DNA of 43,735 nucleotides from CAZYAK01 sp964645935 (GTDB taxonomy: Bacteria > Patescibacteriota > Gracilibacteria > Peribacterales > Peribacteraceae): the NCBI GenBank assembly GCA_964645935.1, contig CAZYAK010000006.1, forward strand, positions 1 to 43,735. The letters are read 5' to 3'. This document shows, one piece after another, positions 23,653-31,926 of this stretch (position 1 is the first letter of the stretch; every line of letters starts with the position of its first letter). A program made the translations under genes and the position numbers. The notes beneath the pieces are model-generated. The model worked only from the letters and a program-made list of their open reading frames with translations. It did no database searches and was not told where the DNA came from.

Positions 23653-24702
23653 ATGCTCGACTCCCCTCTCGTGCTCTTCCCTCTCGTGGCCTTCGCACTC
23701 AGCGCAGCACTGCACGGACTCGCGCTCACCATGTTCCCGCGCTGGGGACTCTTGGATTTCCCCGAGCGCTATGGTCTTAAGCGGGGGCGTATCCCCTACC
23801 CCGCCGGGATCATCGCTGTGGTGCTGTTTTGCGTCCTTCTGGCCATCCTGGAACCGCTCAACGCGGAGACAAGCGGGCTGCTCGCCGGGATTCTTCTCCT
23901 CGCAGTGTTCTGCTTCGTGGATGACCGCACTCCCCTCCCCCCGCTCCTGCGGATCGCCGTGCAGGCGATCGTGGCGCTACTGCTCATTGTCAGCGGAACG
24001 CGCATCGATGCTGTCACCAATTTTGTGCCGTGGTGGCTGCCCGGGGAGACGCTGCAGCTGCAGTCTGGCTGGCTGTATTGGTTCAGCGTGGCCTTCACGG
24101 GCATCTGGCTCCTGCTTACCATCAATGCGCTCAATTGGTTCGACGGCATCGCGGGCCAGGTGAGCACGGTGTCCACACTCGGCTTCCTCACCATCGGATT
24201 ACTGTCCCTGAGCGGCCGCGTCAACCAGCCGGCGCTCGCGCTGGTGGCGTTCACCCTTGCAGGGATCAGCCTGGGCAGTTGGCTGTTTGATTTCCCCCCC
24301 GCCAAGCTCCTTATGGGCGACACCGGCGCGATGTTCTACGGGCTCATGATCGGCGTGCTCACCATCTCCTCCGGCGGCAAGGTGGCCACGGCGTTCCTGG
24401 TCCTCGGCGTGCCGCTCTTAGACCTCGTGTTCGTGGTGGTGCGCCGGCTCCATCGCAAGGAGTCGGTTTTCCGCGGCAACGCGCGTGACCAGCACCTGCA
24501 CCACCGCTTGCTCGCGCGCGGGTGGAGCCCGCGGCAGGTGATCCTCCTCACCGCCTGTGTGGGCGCCGCTTTCGGCGTGACGGCGCTCTTTCTCAGCACC
24601 AAGGGCAAAATCATCGCATCGAGCCTGCTGGTGCTCCTGATGCTCGCTCTCTCCTGGTACAGCAACCCCGACCGCGGACGACGCTCCCCTCCCCCGCACT
24701 AA
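23653..24702 (+). CDS. WecA/TagO/MraY-family glycosyl-1-phosphate transferase
   Basis: These polytopic enzymes transfer a sugar-1-phosphate from a UDP-sugar to undecaprenyl phosphate, starting peptidoglycan, O-antigen or wall polymer synthesis. The 349-residue product has about ten membrane helices and the family motifs: FVDDR (near 95) in place of the usual Asp-Asp pair, NALNWFDGIAG, LLMGDTGAMFYG and the cytosolic RDQHLHHRLL loop. The HLHH loop and lack of MraY-specific features favour WecA/TagO over MraY. Such a wall-polymer enzyme fits the CsaB and SLH genes elsewhere in the window. The YqfO-like gene begins one base after its stop. Confidence 0.88.
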   Translation: MLDSPLVLFPLVAFALSAALHGLALTMFPRWGLLDFPERYGLKRGRIPYPAGIIAVVLFCVLLAILEPLNAETSGLLAGILLLAVFCFVDDRTPLPPLLRIAVQAIVALLLIVSGTRIDAVTNFVPWWLPGETLQLQSGWLYWFSVAFTGIWLLLTINALNWFDGIAGQVSTVSTLGFLTIGLLSLSGRVNQPALALVAFTLAGISLGSWLFDFPPAKLLMGDTGAMFYGLMIGVLTISSGGKVATAFLVLGVPLLDLVFVVVRRLHRKESVFRGNARDQHLHHRLLARGWSPRQVILLTACVGAAFGVTALFLSTKGKIIASSLLVLLMLALSWYSNPDRGRRSPPPH

Positions 24703-24703
24703 G

Positions 24704-25039
24704 ATGGCCGCCGCGCACCAACTGGTTGTGTTTGTGCCCGTGACGCACGCGGAAGCCGTGCGTAGCGCCCTCGCGCAGTCCGGCGCAGGGAAACTGGGAA
24801 ACTACGACTCCTGTTCCTTTAGTGTGCGTGGGATGGGACGGTTTCGACCTCTCAAGGGTTCCAAACCCGCCGTCGGGACACAGGATGTACTAAAAGAAGT
24901 GGAGGAAGAGCGTATCGAGGTCCATGTGGCCGCACGTGCCGATCTCCCCGCCATTCTCCGGGCGGTAAAAGCTGCGCACCCGTACGAGGAGCCCGCCATC
25001 CACGTGCTGCCGATCCTGGACGGTTCGGCACCGATCTAG
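24704..25039 (+). CDS. YqfO/NIF3-insert-like domain protein
   Basis: A 111-residue stand-alone version of the domain inserted in NIF3/YqfO proteins, related to the CutA/PII-like fold. Recognisable pieces are KLGNYDSCSFSVRGMGRFRP, the K-A-V-G-T loop, EERIEVHV and AAHPYEEPAIHVLPI. No enzymatic activity is established for the domain alone. The ATG is one base after the stop of the glycosyltransferase gene (TAAGATG), so the two are probably co-transcribed and coupled. Its end overlaps the convergent hypothetical gene by four bases. Confidence 0.85.
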   Translation: MAAAHQLVVFVPVTHAEAVRSALAQSGAGKLGNYDSCSFSVRGMGRFRPLKGSKPAVGTQDVLKEVEEERIEVHVAARADLPAILRAVKAAHPYEEPAIHVLPILDGSAPI

Positions 25040-25308
25040 GCCTGCTTGCCGTTTTCCATGCGCGATCCTTCCGTGAGGCCGTCCTCAGGAAGCTCCTCGT
25101 CCTCATTTGCCATATCGAGAAGGACCTGGTCAACGCACGTGCGCACGGGGTCCGGCAGCTGCCCGAGCACCGCAAGCACTTGCGTGGTGTGGGTATAGAC
25201 GAGACCAAGCAGATGCACGTACGCATCCTGCCGTACGCCGGATGTCTCCGCAGACACCGACTGCCCGTGGCTCTCAATCAGTTCTTCCTTGAGGTGTTCG
25301 GTGTTCAT
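25036..25308 (-). CDS. Hypothetical small acidic protein
   Basis: The 90-residue product (MNTEHLKEELIESHGQSVSA onward) is soluble-looking, with a central helical part (YVHLLGLVYTHTTQVLAVLG) and an acidic C-terminus. I recognise no family. It lies 40 bases after the M23 peptidase gene on the same strand and probably shares its transcript. A second ATG one codon upstream (25311) is equally possible. Confidence 0.55.
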   Translation of the reverse strand: MNTEHLKEELIESHGQSVSAETSGVRQDAYVHLLGLVYTHTTQVLAVLGQLPDPVRTCVDQVLLDMANEDEELPEDGLTEGSRMENGKQA

Positions 25309-25348
25309 CATTGAGGGAGAACAGGATGCACAATCTACCAAAGCGTCT

Positions 25349-26773
25349 TCACTTCTCGTACGTCATCGGCTTACTCATCGTGCCGGTAGGCTGCAGCTGG
25401 ATTACCACAGTCTGCTGGCCGCGCGGGAGCATCTCCACTTGCGCCTTGCCGCTGACGAAGTCCTTGGCTGTGAGCGAGGACGGGAAGAACTCGGCCTGGC
25501 CAAAAGCCGTGCGCAGCTCCAACGTCCGCGGAAAGATGGGTTCGGCGATCTCACGACCGGCATCGTCGAGCAGGGTGATGGACACTTTCTCCCGCTCGCG
25601 ACCCGTGAACCCGCCATCGTGGCGGATGAGGATGGTGGCCACGGGAACAGCGGTGGGCGCGGTGGCGAGCGCCACGACCTGCGTGACGGCGGCGGCCTGG
25701 GAGGAAGAGGACGAGGACGCCGCGGCCCCGACCACGAGTGACGGCCTCTGGACGGGGGCCGTCGTGGAGACCAGGGCCATGGTTTCAGTGGCGATCCTCG
25801 CTTTCCGCTGAGCAACGCGGTCCGCACGGGCCTGTTGGGCAGACACGGAGGAGCGGGCGGCCTGGGTGACGGTGCTCGCTGGCTTCTTCACGACGGCCGA
25901 TCCATCGGGGAAGCGCTGGATGAAGAGCATGCCGTTGACGGTAAACCGGAGGCCCTGCTCGCGACGGAAGCCGGTGTTCACGGCCTGCATCATCGTGAGA
26001 CCGGCGGCGCGCGCCTCAGAACCGGAGAACGGCCAGTACGGATGCCATGGAGCCTCCTCTCGATCGATCTGGAAGTGGAGGTGCGGACCCGTCGTGAAAC
26101 CGGTCATGCCCACAGTGCCGATCTGCTGGCCCTTCTTCACGGTGTCGGGATCCAAAACCATCGTGGAGTCGAGGTGGGCGTACACGGAGTAGAGGGTCGT
26201 GGTGGTGGAGGGGCGGCTGGGGTCCGGGACATTGGGATGCTTGATCACGACGTAGTTGCCGTACCCCCCAGCGTCATTGCCAACCTTGAACACGATGCCG
26301 TTGGCGATACTGAGGACAGGCGTTCCCACGGGGGCAGCAATGTCGGTGCCGGGATGACTCCCCTCCCCCGTGCCGGTTTCGTAGGTGCCCATGTAATCCA
26401 CCATGAAGTACCGTTCGTCGAGATGCGACGCATCGTATTTGGGAAACGGCAACAGGTAGTCGCGCGGGATCTGGCGATACGTGTGCTCATGGACGTTGCC
26501 GCCGAGCCTGGCCCACTTCTCGTAGTCCGGCACGCTCGGCAGCGGAGGCACGGCCCCATCGAAGACGATCACGGGCTCGTTGCCGAGTACGGACGCCCAA
26601 AAGACCGTCCAGCCATGCTGTCCGAGCATGTTGCCCGATACGAAGGCGAAGAGTGACATCACGGCGACCCAGAACGTCGTGCGCTCCGAGAGGTACTCGA
26701 ACGCATGGGCCGTCTTGCTCTTGTACATCCCCTGACGGGCAAAGCCGGTGGTGCGTTTTGCTACAGTGGACAT
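25349..26773 (-). CDS. M23-family metallopeptidase, membrane-anchored
   Basis: M23 (LytM-type) enzymes cut peptide bridges in peptidoglycan and act in wall remodelling or division. The 474-residue protein has one membrane helix near the N-terminus (about 33-52) and an extracytoplasmic M23 domain with the zinc ligands His140 and Asp144 in GSHPGTD and His233 in HLHF, plus His231 and YSVYAHLDS, so it should be active. After the peptidase come a beta-containing region, a low-complexity Ala/Ser linker (AAASSSSSSQAAA, about 352-364) and a C-terminal beta-rich domain. It has a strong promoter and a short leader without SD. Confidence 0.92.
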   Translation of the reverse strand: MSTVAKRTTGFARQGMYKSKTAHAFEYLSERTTFWVAVMSLFAFVSGNMLGQHGWTVFWASVLGNEPVIVFDGAVPPLPSVPDYEKWARLGGNVHEHTYRQIPRDYLLPFPKYDASHLDERYFMVDYMGTYETGTGEGSHPGTDIAAPVGTPVLSIANGIVFKVGNDAGGYGNYVVIKHPNVPDPSRPSTTTTLYSVYAHLDSTMVLDPDTVKKGQQIGTVGMTGFTTGPHLHFQIDREEAPWHPYWPFSGSEARAAGLTMMQAVNTGFRREQGLRFTVNGMLFIQRFPDGSAVVKKPASTVTQAARSSVSAQQARADRVAQRKARIATETMALVSTTAPVQRPSLVVGAAASSSSSSQAAAVTQVVALATAPTAVPVATILIRHDGGFTGREREKVSITLLDDAGREIAEPIFPRTLELRTAFGQAEFFPSSLTAKDFVSGKAQVEMLPRGQQTVVIQLQPTGTMSKPMTYEK

Positions 26774-26792
26774 AGGGTTGGTGTTCGATATT

Positions 26793-26798
26793 TATAAT
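26793..26798 (+). promoter_or_regulatory. -10 element of the tsaE-HD gene
   Basis: TATAAT on the plus strand lies 16 bases before the ATG at 26815. It overlaps the -10 of the divergent M23 gene by five bases, so the two promoters cannot both be occupied. No plus-strand -35 is clear. Confidence 0.45.
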
Positions 26799-26822
26799 AC
26801 CATTAATTGACATTATGGTCAA
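26794..26822 (-). promoter_or_regulatory. Promoter of the M23 peptidase gene
   Basis: TTGACC (26822-26817), exactly 17 bases, TATTAT (26799-26794). This is one of the best sigma-70-type promoters in the window. Its -35 lies within the first codons of the divergent tsaE-HD gene. Confidence 0.75.
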
Positions 26823-27831
26823 ACATGATTCTTGCACGTGTTATGCCAGTTCCGCAGCTTCCCTCCGCGCGATCGGCGGCTCCCTGACAGCCACCCTCTA
26901 CGGGTTGCCCGTTACGGTACTGCTGCGCGGCGAGCTAGGGGCGGGCAAGACCACGTTCACTCAGGGTCTGGCAGCGGCAATGGGGGTACAAGACACGGTC
27001 ACGAGTCCGACCTACGCGTTGGAGCAACGCTACCGCGGGACGCATTCGCCGTTGCTGCACCTGGATCTCTACCGCGTGGCACCCGCGGAGGCCGAACGCA
27101 TCCTCAGCGCCACCGACGACCACGAGGGCGTGCGCTGCGTGGAGTGGCCGGAGCGCGTGGATTGCGTCGAGCTCGCGGCGCACCACCGCCTCATCGAGGT
27201 GACGATCAGAGAAGAGAACGACGGCCGAAGCGTGGAATGCGTCTTCCGCGATCTCCCCTGCCCCACGGATGCGGAGATTCGCGCCTGGCGCGATGACGTC
27301 GGGCTCCCGCCGCACATCATCGCACACTGCGACGCGGTGGCGGAGCTGGCAAAGACCCTCGCGCGGGAGCTGGCCTCGCGCGGGCGCCTCGTGCGCCCCG
27401 AGACCGTGCACTGTGCCGGGCTCGTGCACGACCTCCTGCGCTTCGTGGATTTCCGCGGCACGCAGCCACCGGGAGTGACCGTCACGGATGCTGAGCGCGC
27501 GCGGTGGGAGGTGTGGAAAGCACGCTACTCGGGCCAGCGCCACGAGGCGGCATGTGCCGCGTTCTTGCGCGAGCAAGGCTATTCCAGCCTTGCCGATATC
27601 GTGGAGCCGCACGGGCTTGCTCTCCCGGCGCCATCCCGTCGCACTCTCGAGCAGCGCATTCTCTTCTACGCGGACAAACGCGTGCGGGAAGACGCCGTTG
27701 TCTCGCTCAATGAGCGCTTCGCGGACTTCGCCCGGCGCTATGCGGACGGCAAGGCCACGCCCCAGGGCCTGGCATGGCTGGAGCAGACGCGCGCCGTGGA
27801 GCGCGAGCTCTTTGGCGAAGACGTGCCCTGA
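26815..27831 (+). CDS. tsaE: TsaE fused to an HD-domain protein
   Basis: TsaE is the ATPase of the t6A37 tRNA-modification complex. Residues about 1-148 are a normal TsaE: Walker A GELGAGKT (39-46), TSPTYALEQRYRG, LHLDLYR and CVEWPERV. From about 160 to the end is a second domain with an HD signature: His171, HD at 205-206 (AGLVHDLLRF), His243 and Asp288, the pattern of metal-dependent phosphohydrolases. A frameshift does not explain it: the two domains are in one continuous frame of 338 residues. The link between t6A synthesis and an HD phosphohydrolase is not one I know. Confidence 0.88.
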   Translation: MVKHDSCTCYASSAASLRAIGGSLTATLYGLPVTVLLRGELGAGKTTFTQGLAAAMGVQDTVTSPTYALEQRYRGTHSPLLHLDLYRVAPAEAERILSATDDHEGVRCVEWPERVDCVELAAHHRLIEVTIREENDGRSVECVFRDLPCPTDAEIRAWRDDVGLPPHIIAHCDAVAELAKTLARELASRGRLVRPETVHCAGLVHDLLRFVDFRGTQPPGVTVTDAERARWEVWKARYSGQRHEAACAAFLREQGYSSLADIVEPHGLALPAPSRRTLEQRILFYADKRVREDAVVSLNERFADFARRYADGKATPQGLAWLEQTRAVERELFGEDVP

Positions 27832-27864
27832 CGGAAACGGCAGAGCATTCCTCACCGGGCCGTC

Positions 27865-28452
27865 TTAGACGCGCCACGGCAGGAGCTGGCCCGCGAGCAG
27901 CTCCAGAAAGCCCGCACCGTCGAAGCCGAGCAACATCGGCGCCACGGCCAGCACGAGGAGCTCCCCGAGCACGATGCCCATGAGCAGGCGCTCCCACGAG
28001 CCGAGCGGCTTGCCTACACCCTTGGGAAGAGTCTTGAGGTGCACGCGCAGGTGAGAAAACACCGTGAGCGTACGGCCGAACACCTGCATCTCCGGGAGCG
28101 TCATCGCAAGTCCACGGATCACCGTGGCCTGGGCGCGGAGCATGCCGCCGACCCCGGCGATGCCGCCGTCATGGTGCATGTAGATGGTCAGGCACAGGGC
28201 GAAGAGCAGTAACACCGCATCGATGACATTATCACGGACCACCGCGCGGACGGTCTTCGGCCAGGAAAGGCCGCGTACTTCGCGGTACTTCACCACATTC
28301 AGCGTGACGTGTGCGAGGACGCACAGGGCGAAGAACCCCGCATTGAGCAGAATGGCTGCCATGAAGACGAACACCACGTAGGCTGCGTGAAAGGCAGGTA
28401 GGTGCTCATGCTCACGGACATACGTCCGCAGGACGAATGAGGAGGTTGGCAT
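27865..28452 (-). CDS. Hypothetical polytopic membrane protein
   Basis: The 195-residue product has about four to five predicted membrane helices, including HAAYVVFVFMAAILLNAGFF, VIDAVLLLFALCLTIYM and a C-terminal LLMGIVLGELLVLAVAPMLL. I recognise no family. Conserved-looking charged stretches (KYREVRGLSWPKTVRAVVRD) lie between helices. A very good promoter precedes it, so it is probably well expressed. It is convergent with tsaE-HD and ends 33 bases from it. Confidence 0.75.
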   Translation of the reverse strand: MPTSSFVLRTYVREHEHLPAFHAAYVVFVFMAAILLNAGFFALCVLAHVTLNVVKYREVRGLSWPKTVRAVVRDNVIDAVLLLFALCLTIYMHHDGGIAGVGGMLRAQATVIRGLAMTLPEMQVFGRTLTVFSHLRVHLKTLPKGVGKPLGSWERLLMGIVLGELLVLAVAPMLLGFDGAGFLELLAGQLLPWRV

Positions 28453-28463
28453 GTGTGAATACT

Positions 28464-28492
28464 ATTATACTATATTTATTCATTTCTATCAA
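28464..28492 (-). promoter_or_regulatory. Promoter of the polytopic membrane protein gene
   Basis: TTGATA (28492-28487), 17 bases, TATAAT (28469-28464), ending 11 bases before the ATG. The -35 overlaps the stop codon region of rarA. Confidence 0.8.
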
Positions 28493-29760
28493 CTACCTCG
28501 GACCACACCCCGCACGCGGGCCAAGCGCTCCCGGACCTCGGCCTCAAAGCCTCGATCGGATGGCTCGTAGTACACTGCAGGGGCGATTCCCCGCGGAAAG
28601 TAGTTGGCGGTCACCACGCCGTCCGGGTGGTCGTGGGGGTACTGATAGCCATCGGAGTATCCCTGCTCCTTCATGCCCTTCAGGGGGGCATTGCGCAGAT
28701 GGTTTGGCACCTCTGCACCGGGAGCATTGCGCAGCGCCGCCTTAGACGCGCCCATCGCCCGCGTCACCGCGTTGCTTTTGGGAGCCTGGGCCAAGTAGAC
28801 ACACGCGTGGGCCAGGAAGTACTCGCCTTCGGGCAGCCCAATGAGCTCGAACGCCTGCCAGGCGGACACCACCAGCTGCAGAGCCCGCGGATCGGCGTTG
28901 CCGACGTCCTCGCTGGCAAAAATCGCCATGCGGCGGAACAGGAACCGCGGGTCTTCGCCACTCTGCACCATGGAGTAGAGCCACAGCAGCGCCGCATCCG
29001 GATCGCTCCCGCGCAGCGTCTTTATGAAGGCCGAGACGGTGTTGTAGTGGTCCTCACCCGACTTGTCGTAGCGCTTGTGGCGTTCTCCCAGAACCGTGTT
29101 GGCCGTCTCCAGATCCACCGTGCCACCGGCAGTCATGGCCGCGAGCTCCAGTGCGTTGAGTGCCACGCGCGCGTCCCCGTTTGCGAGCCTCGCAATGTGG
29201 GCCAGCGCCTCGTCCGAGAGCATCACCTTGCCGTCCAGCCCCTCAGGCGACTCCACCGCGCGGCGCAGGATCCGCGTGAGCGCCTCGAGGTCTAGCGGCT
29301 GCAGCAGGTACACATGCGAACGCGAGACCAGTGCTGCGTTCACGTCGAAGTACGGGTTCTGCGTCGTGGCACCCACGAGTGTGACGGCGCCGTTCTCCAC
29401 ATATGGCAGAAGTGCATCCTGCTGCGACGTATTGAAGCGATGAATCTCATCCACAAAGAGCACAGTCCGCTGGTTGAGGGTATCGCGCATCCGAGCAGCC
29501 TCCTCGCACACCGCCTTGAGGTCCTTCACGCCACTGGAGACGGCGTTGAGCTGTACGAACTCGGCGCTCGTTGCCTCGGCGATGATGCGTGCCAGCGTGG
29601 TCTTGCCCGTGCCCGGTGGCCCGGCGAGGATGACGGATCCCAGTTGGTCCGCCTGGATGGCAGCCCGTAGGGGCTTCCCCTCCCCGACCACGTGCTGTTG
29701 CCCCTCGAACTCTACGAGGGTCTTTGGGCGCATCCGGTGAGCGAGCGGGGCAAGTTGCAC
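28489..29760 (-). CDS. rarA: Replication-associated recombination protein RarA
   Basis: RarA (MgsA) is an AAA+ ATPase of the clamp-loader group acting at stalled forks. The 423-residue protein has MRPKTLVEFEGQQHVVGEGK, Walker A AGPPGTGKTT (about 46-55), Walker B VLFVDEIHRFN, sensor 1 GATTQNPYF, and the family-specific C-terminal half (HYNTVSAFIKTLRGSDPDAA, EDVGNADPRAL, then the tetramerisation region with GYQYPHDHPDG). The start is GTG at 29760, with TAGGAT six bases upstream. Length is normal. Confidence 0.96.
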   Translation of the reverse strand: MQLAPLAHRMRPKTLVEFEGQQHVVGEGKPLRAAIQADQLGSVILAGPPGTGKTTLARIIAEATSAEFVQLNAVSSGVKDLKAVCEEAARMRDTLNQRTVLFVDEIHRFNTSQQDALLPYVENGAVTLVGATTQNPYFDVNAALVSRSHVYLLQPLDLEALTRILRRAVESPEGLDGKVMLSDEALAHIARLANGDARVALNALELAAMTAGGTVDLETANTVLGERHKRYDKSGEDHYNTVSAFIKTLRGSDPDAALLWLYSMVQSGEDPRFLFRRMAIFASEDVGNADPRALQLVVSAWQAFELIGLPEGEYFLAHACVYLAQAPKSNAVTRAMGASKAALRNAPGAEVPNHLRNAPLKGMKEQGYSDGYQYPHDHPDGVVTANYFPRGIAPAVYYEPSDRGFEAEVRERLARVRGVVRGS

Positions 29761-29766
29761 GGCGGC

Positions 29767-29772
29767 ATCCTA
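29767..29772 (-). promoter_or_regulatory. -10-like element of rarA
   Basis: TAGGAT ends six bases before the GTG start, fitting the leaderless pattern; the -35 is poor. Confidence 0.4.
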
Positions 29773-29822
29773 GCATTCACCGGGCATCCACACGGGACCG
29801 AGGTGTGTTTCTTCTGAGGAAA

Positions 29823-30779
29823 TCAGCGGGCCGGCAGCCGGGCCAGCACCGCGTGCAGAGCATCCTCCCCGCGACGGATGAGCGCGCGGAACTGCTCCTG
29901 GGCGACCGGATCCGCGGCCGCTGCAGCGAGAACATCCAGCTTGTCGCCCGCAGCCTGGCGGACGATGACTGTGGGAATGCCCAGCCCCAGGGCCGCGATA
30001 CCGCCATGGTAGCGGTGCGTCACCACGAGCCGGGCGTCTGAGAGGGCGGAACATGCGTCTGCTACCGTGCGGACCTCCTGCACCTCCGCTCCGGGCACGA
30101 TGCCCTGCAATCTGGCGCACACAGCATGCTCCGCCGGCTCGTCGGGCTGGAAGGAGAGAATGCGGGCCCGAGTACCCTCTTTAGCCCCCGAACGGACCGC
30201 TGCATCGAACGTCTCTCCGGAGTTCAGACGTGGAATAATCACGAGCACTTCCTGTGCACGCGAACTAGATTTTTTGGCTTCAAACAAAGTGAATACTGGA
30301 TCAAATGCTCGAACAACATCCGTGCTCAACCCTAGTTCCGCTGCTCGGCGCTCGCTCTCGGGGTCACGAACGGACACGAACGCCGCTCCCCGGAACGCCC
30401 GGCGGGTGAGCCAGCGGGCAAAGCGCGAACGGAAGGGCCCGATCCCCTGCACGCAGAAGAGCCGCGGAACGCGAAACATCTGAGCCGCTAGAGCATGCAC
30501 ACACCAGAGAACGCATGCCCGAACGGATTCCGCATCCGTGAACAGTGTCCCACCGCCAAACACCACGGCATCGGACCGGCGGATGGCGGAAAGCGTCTTG
30601 CCCCATGGGGTCCCAAAGAGCGACCGCATGCCCATGGGTAGCCGAGGTACCTCGCCCGGACCGGGACGTGCGGAAACCACCGTCCACTCCACCTCGGGGA
30701 ACCGCTCCAGAAAGCAGGCCTTGAGCGCCTCATCCCCAAAATTCGCGTCGCCGTAGTTGCCTACGAGCAGACAGCGCAT
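29823..30779 (-). CDS. csaB: Polysaccharide pyruvyl transferase (CsaB-like)
   Basis: CsaB adds pyruvyl groups to secondary cell-wall polymer, creating the ligand of SLH domains. The 318-residue product has the family pattern: RCLLVGNYGDANFGDEALK at the N-terminus, VVFGGGTLFTD, FCVQGIGPFRSR, VRDPESERRAAELG, and near the C-terminus VVTHRYHGGIAALGLGIPTV. An SLH-domain protein is encoded at 42427-43515, so the pathway context is coherent. The ATG at 30779 is 25 bases after rplS with no promoter between, suggesting co-transcription. Confidence 0.9.
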   Translation of the reverse strand: MRCLLVGNYGDANFGDEALKACFLERFPEVEWTVVSARPGPGEVPRLPMGMRSLFGTPWGKTLSAIRRSDAVVFGGGTLFTDAESVRACVLWCVHALAAQMFRVPRLFCVQGIGPFRSRFARWLTRRAFRGAAFVSVRDPESERRAAELGLSTDVVRAFDPVFTLFEAKKSSSRAQEVLVIIPRLNSGETFDAAVRSGAKEGTRARILSFQPDEPAEHAVCARLQGIVPGAEVQEVRTVADACSALSDARLVVTHRYHGGIAALGLGIPTVIVRQAAGDKLDVLAAAAADPVAQEQFRALIRRGEDALHAVLARLPAR

Positions 30780-30804
30780 ACGGAACAAGGGAAGAAAAGG
30801 CGGC

Positions 30805-31242
30805 TTACGCCTGGGCAGCCTCCTCCTTGGGGGCCTCAGCGGGCGCGTCGGCAGCCGGCGGGGCCACAGCGACGGAGAACTCGTCGGAGGATGTGAAGCG
30901 CTCGCTCATGCGGGCAGCCTTGCCACTGCGACCTCGGAGGAACGAGAGCTTCGCGCGACGGACCTTGGCGACCTTCTTTACTTCGACCTTCTCCAGCATA
31001 GGCGAGTGCGTCGAGAAGACACGCTCCACGCCGATGCCCGAGGCGATGCGGCGCACCGTGAAGGTGGAATCTGTCGGGGTGTGCCCGCGGTGGATAGCGA
31101 TCACGAGACCTTCGAAGATCTGGGTGCGCTCCTTCTCCCCTTCTTTGATTTTCTCGTGCACGCGCACGGTGTACCCCGGCTGGAGCTCCGGAAGCGGCTT
31201 CTTATACTTCGCAGCCATGTCATGCAGAAGACGGGACGTCAC
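30805..31242 (-). CDS. rplS: 50S ribosomal protein L19
   Basis: L19 lies at the 30S-50S interface. The body matches the family: PGYTVRVHEKIKEGEKERTQ, IFEGLVIAIHRG, FTVRRIASGIGVERVFSTHSP, KVRRAKLSFLRGRSGKAARM. I chose the GTG at 31242 because it restores the N-terminal helix of L19 (TSRLLHDMAAKYKKPLPEL, compare KLIEDITKEQLRTDLP in B. subtilis). An ATG at 31218 would truncate that helix. There is an unusual C-terminal tail of about 30 residues rich in Ala, Pro and Glu. The gene sits between a wHTH regulator gene and csaB. Confidence 0.93.
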   Translation of the reverse strand: MTSRLLHDMAAKYKKPLPELQPGYTVRVHEKIKEGEKERTQIFEGLVIAIHRGHTPTDSTFTVRRIASGIGVERVFSTHSPMLEKVEVKKVAKVRRAKLSFLRGRSGKAARMSERFTSSDEFSVAVAPPAADAPAEAPKEEAAQA

Positions 31243-31326
31243 GGGATCTTGGGGGGAACGATTGACGGAAAGCCCGGAAAGACTACGGACCAAGGGGCCT
31301 CCTGTAAAGGGCTTCTCCTCTGCCTT

Positions 31327-31914
31327 TTACGCGCCCTGGGCTTCCTCGATCTGCTTCTGGATGGTGTTGAGGACGATCAAATGGCGCGGGTCGTGCAGGA
31401 TCTCTTGGATAAAGCGGTCCTTCAGGCTCAGGCGATAGAGGAAATCCGCCTCGGAGAAAATCGAGTACTTTACGTTCTTGTGGGCCGGATCCTGCAGAAG
31501 GAGGGCTTCCAGTAGCTCCCGCTGCACAGGGCCCACGATCAGGAGGTCTACCTTGCTCTCGGTACCCGCAAAGGAACCGGCAAGCAGGATGAGCTGCACG
31601 CCCGGCAGCCGCTTGAGGCTGGAGATGAGGGGGCTCTCAGACTGCACCTCCTTGGAGAAAATGTTCCGGAGGTCATGGAACAGCGGGAACTCCGTGTCCA
31701 CGTGGTAGTACTTCTTGCGATTGCGATGACGGGCCTTCACGAGGCCGATGCGCCGCAGGTTCTCCAGCTCGCGCCGGATGGAGTTGATCTGCTCCCCAAG
31801 GAGGCGGGTCAGCTCACGGATGAAGTACTCGTTCTCCGGGTGCAGGAGAAACGTAGACAGCAGCTTCACGCGCGTCTGGGAGCTAAACAGTGCTTTGAGG
31901 ATGGTTGAGGACAT
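31327..31914 (-). CDS. wHTH regulator with nucleotidyltransferase-like domain
   Basis: The 195-residue product starts with an ArsR/MarR-like winged helix (about 1-75: LFSSQTRVKLLSTFLLHPEN, IRELTRLLGEQINSIRRELE, LRRIGLVKARHRNRKKYYHV). The second half (LKRLPGVQLILLAGSFAGTE, KVDLLIVGPVQRELLEALLL) resembles the MNT-type nucleotidyltransferase fold, with GSF and a single Asp in VDLLIVG in place of the usual paired Asp. It may act as a sensor-regulator rather than an enzyme. A TTGCAC-18-TAAGGT promoter may lie just upstream; a GTG four codons earlier is possible. It is divergent from the VirB6-like operon across an AT-rich region. Confidence 0.82.
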   Translation of the reverse strand: MSSTILKALFSSQTRVKLLSTFLLHPENEYFIRELTRLLGEQINSIRRELENLRRIGLVKARHRNRKKYYHVDTEFPLFHDLRNIFSKEVQSESPLISSLKRLPGVQLILLAGSFAGTESKVDLLIVGPVQRELLEALLLQDPAHKNVKYSIFSEADFLYRLSLKDRFIQEILHDPRHLIVLNTIQKQIEEAQGA

Positions 31915-31926
31915 CGCTGTGCACAA

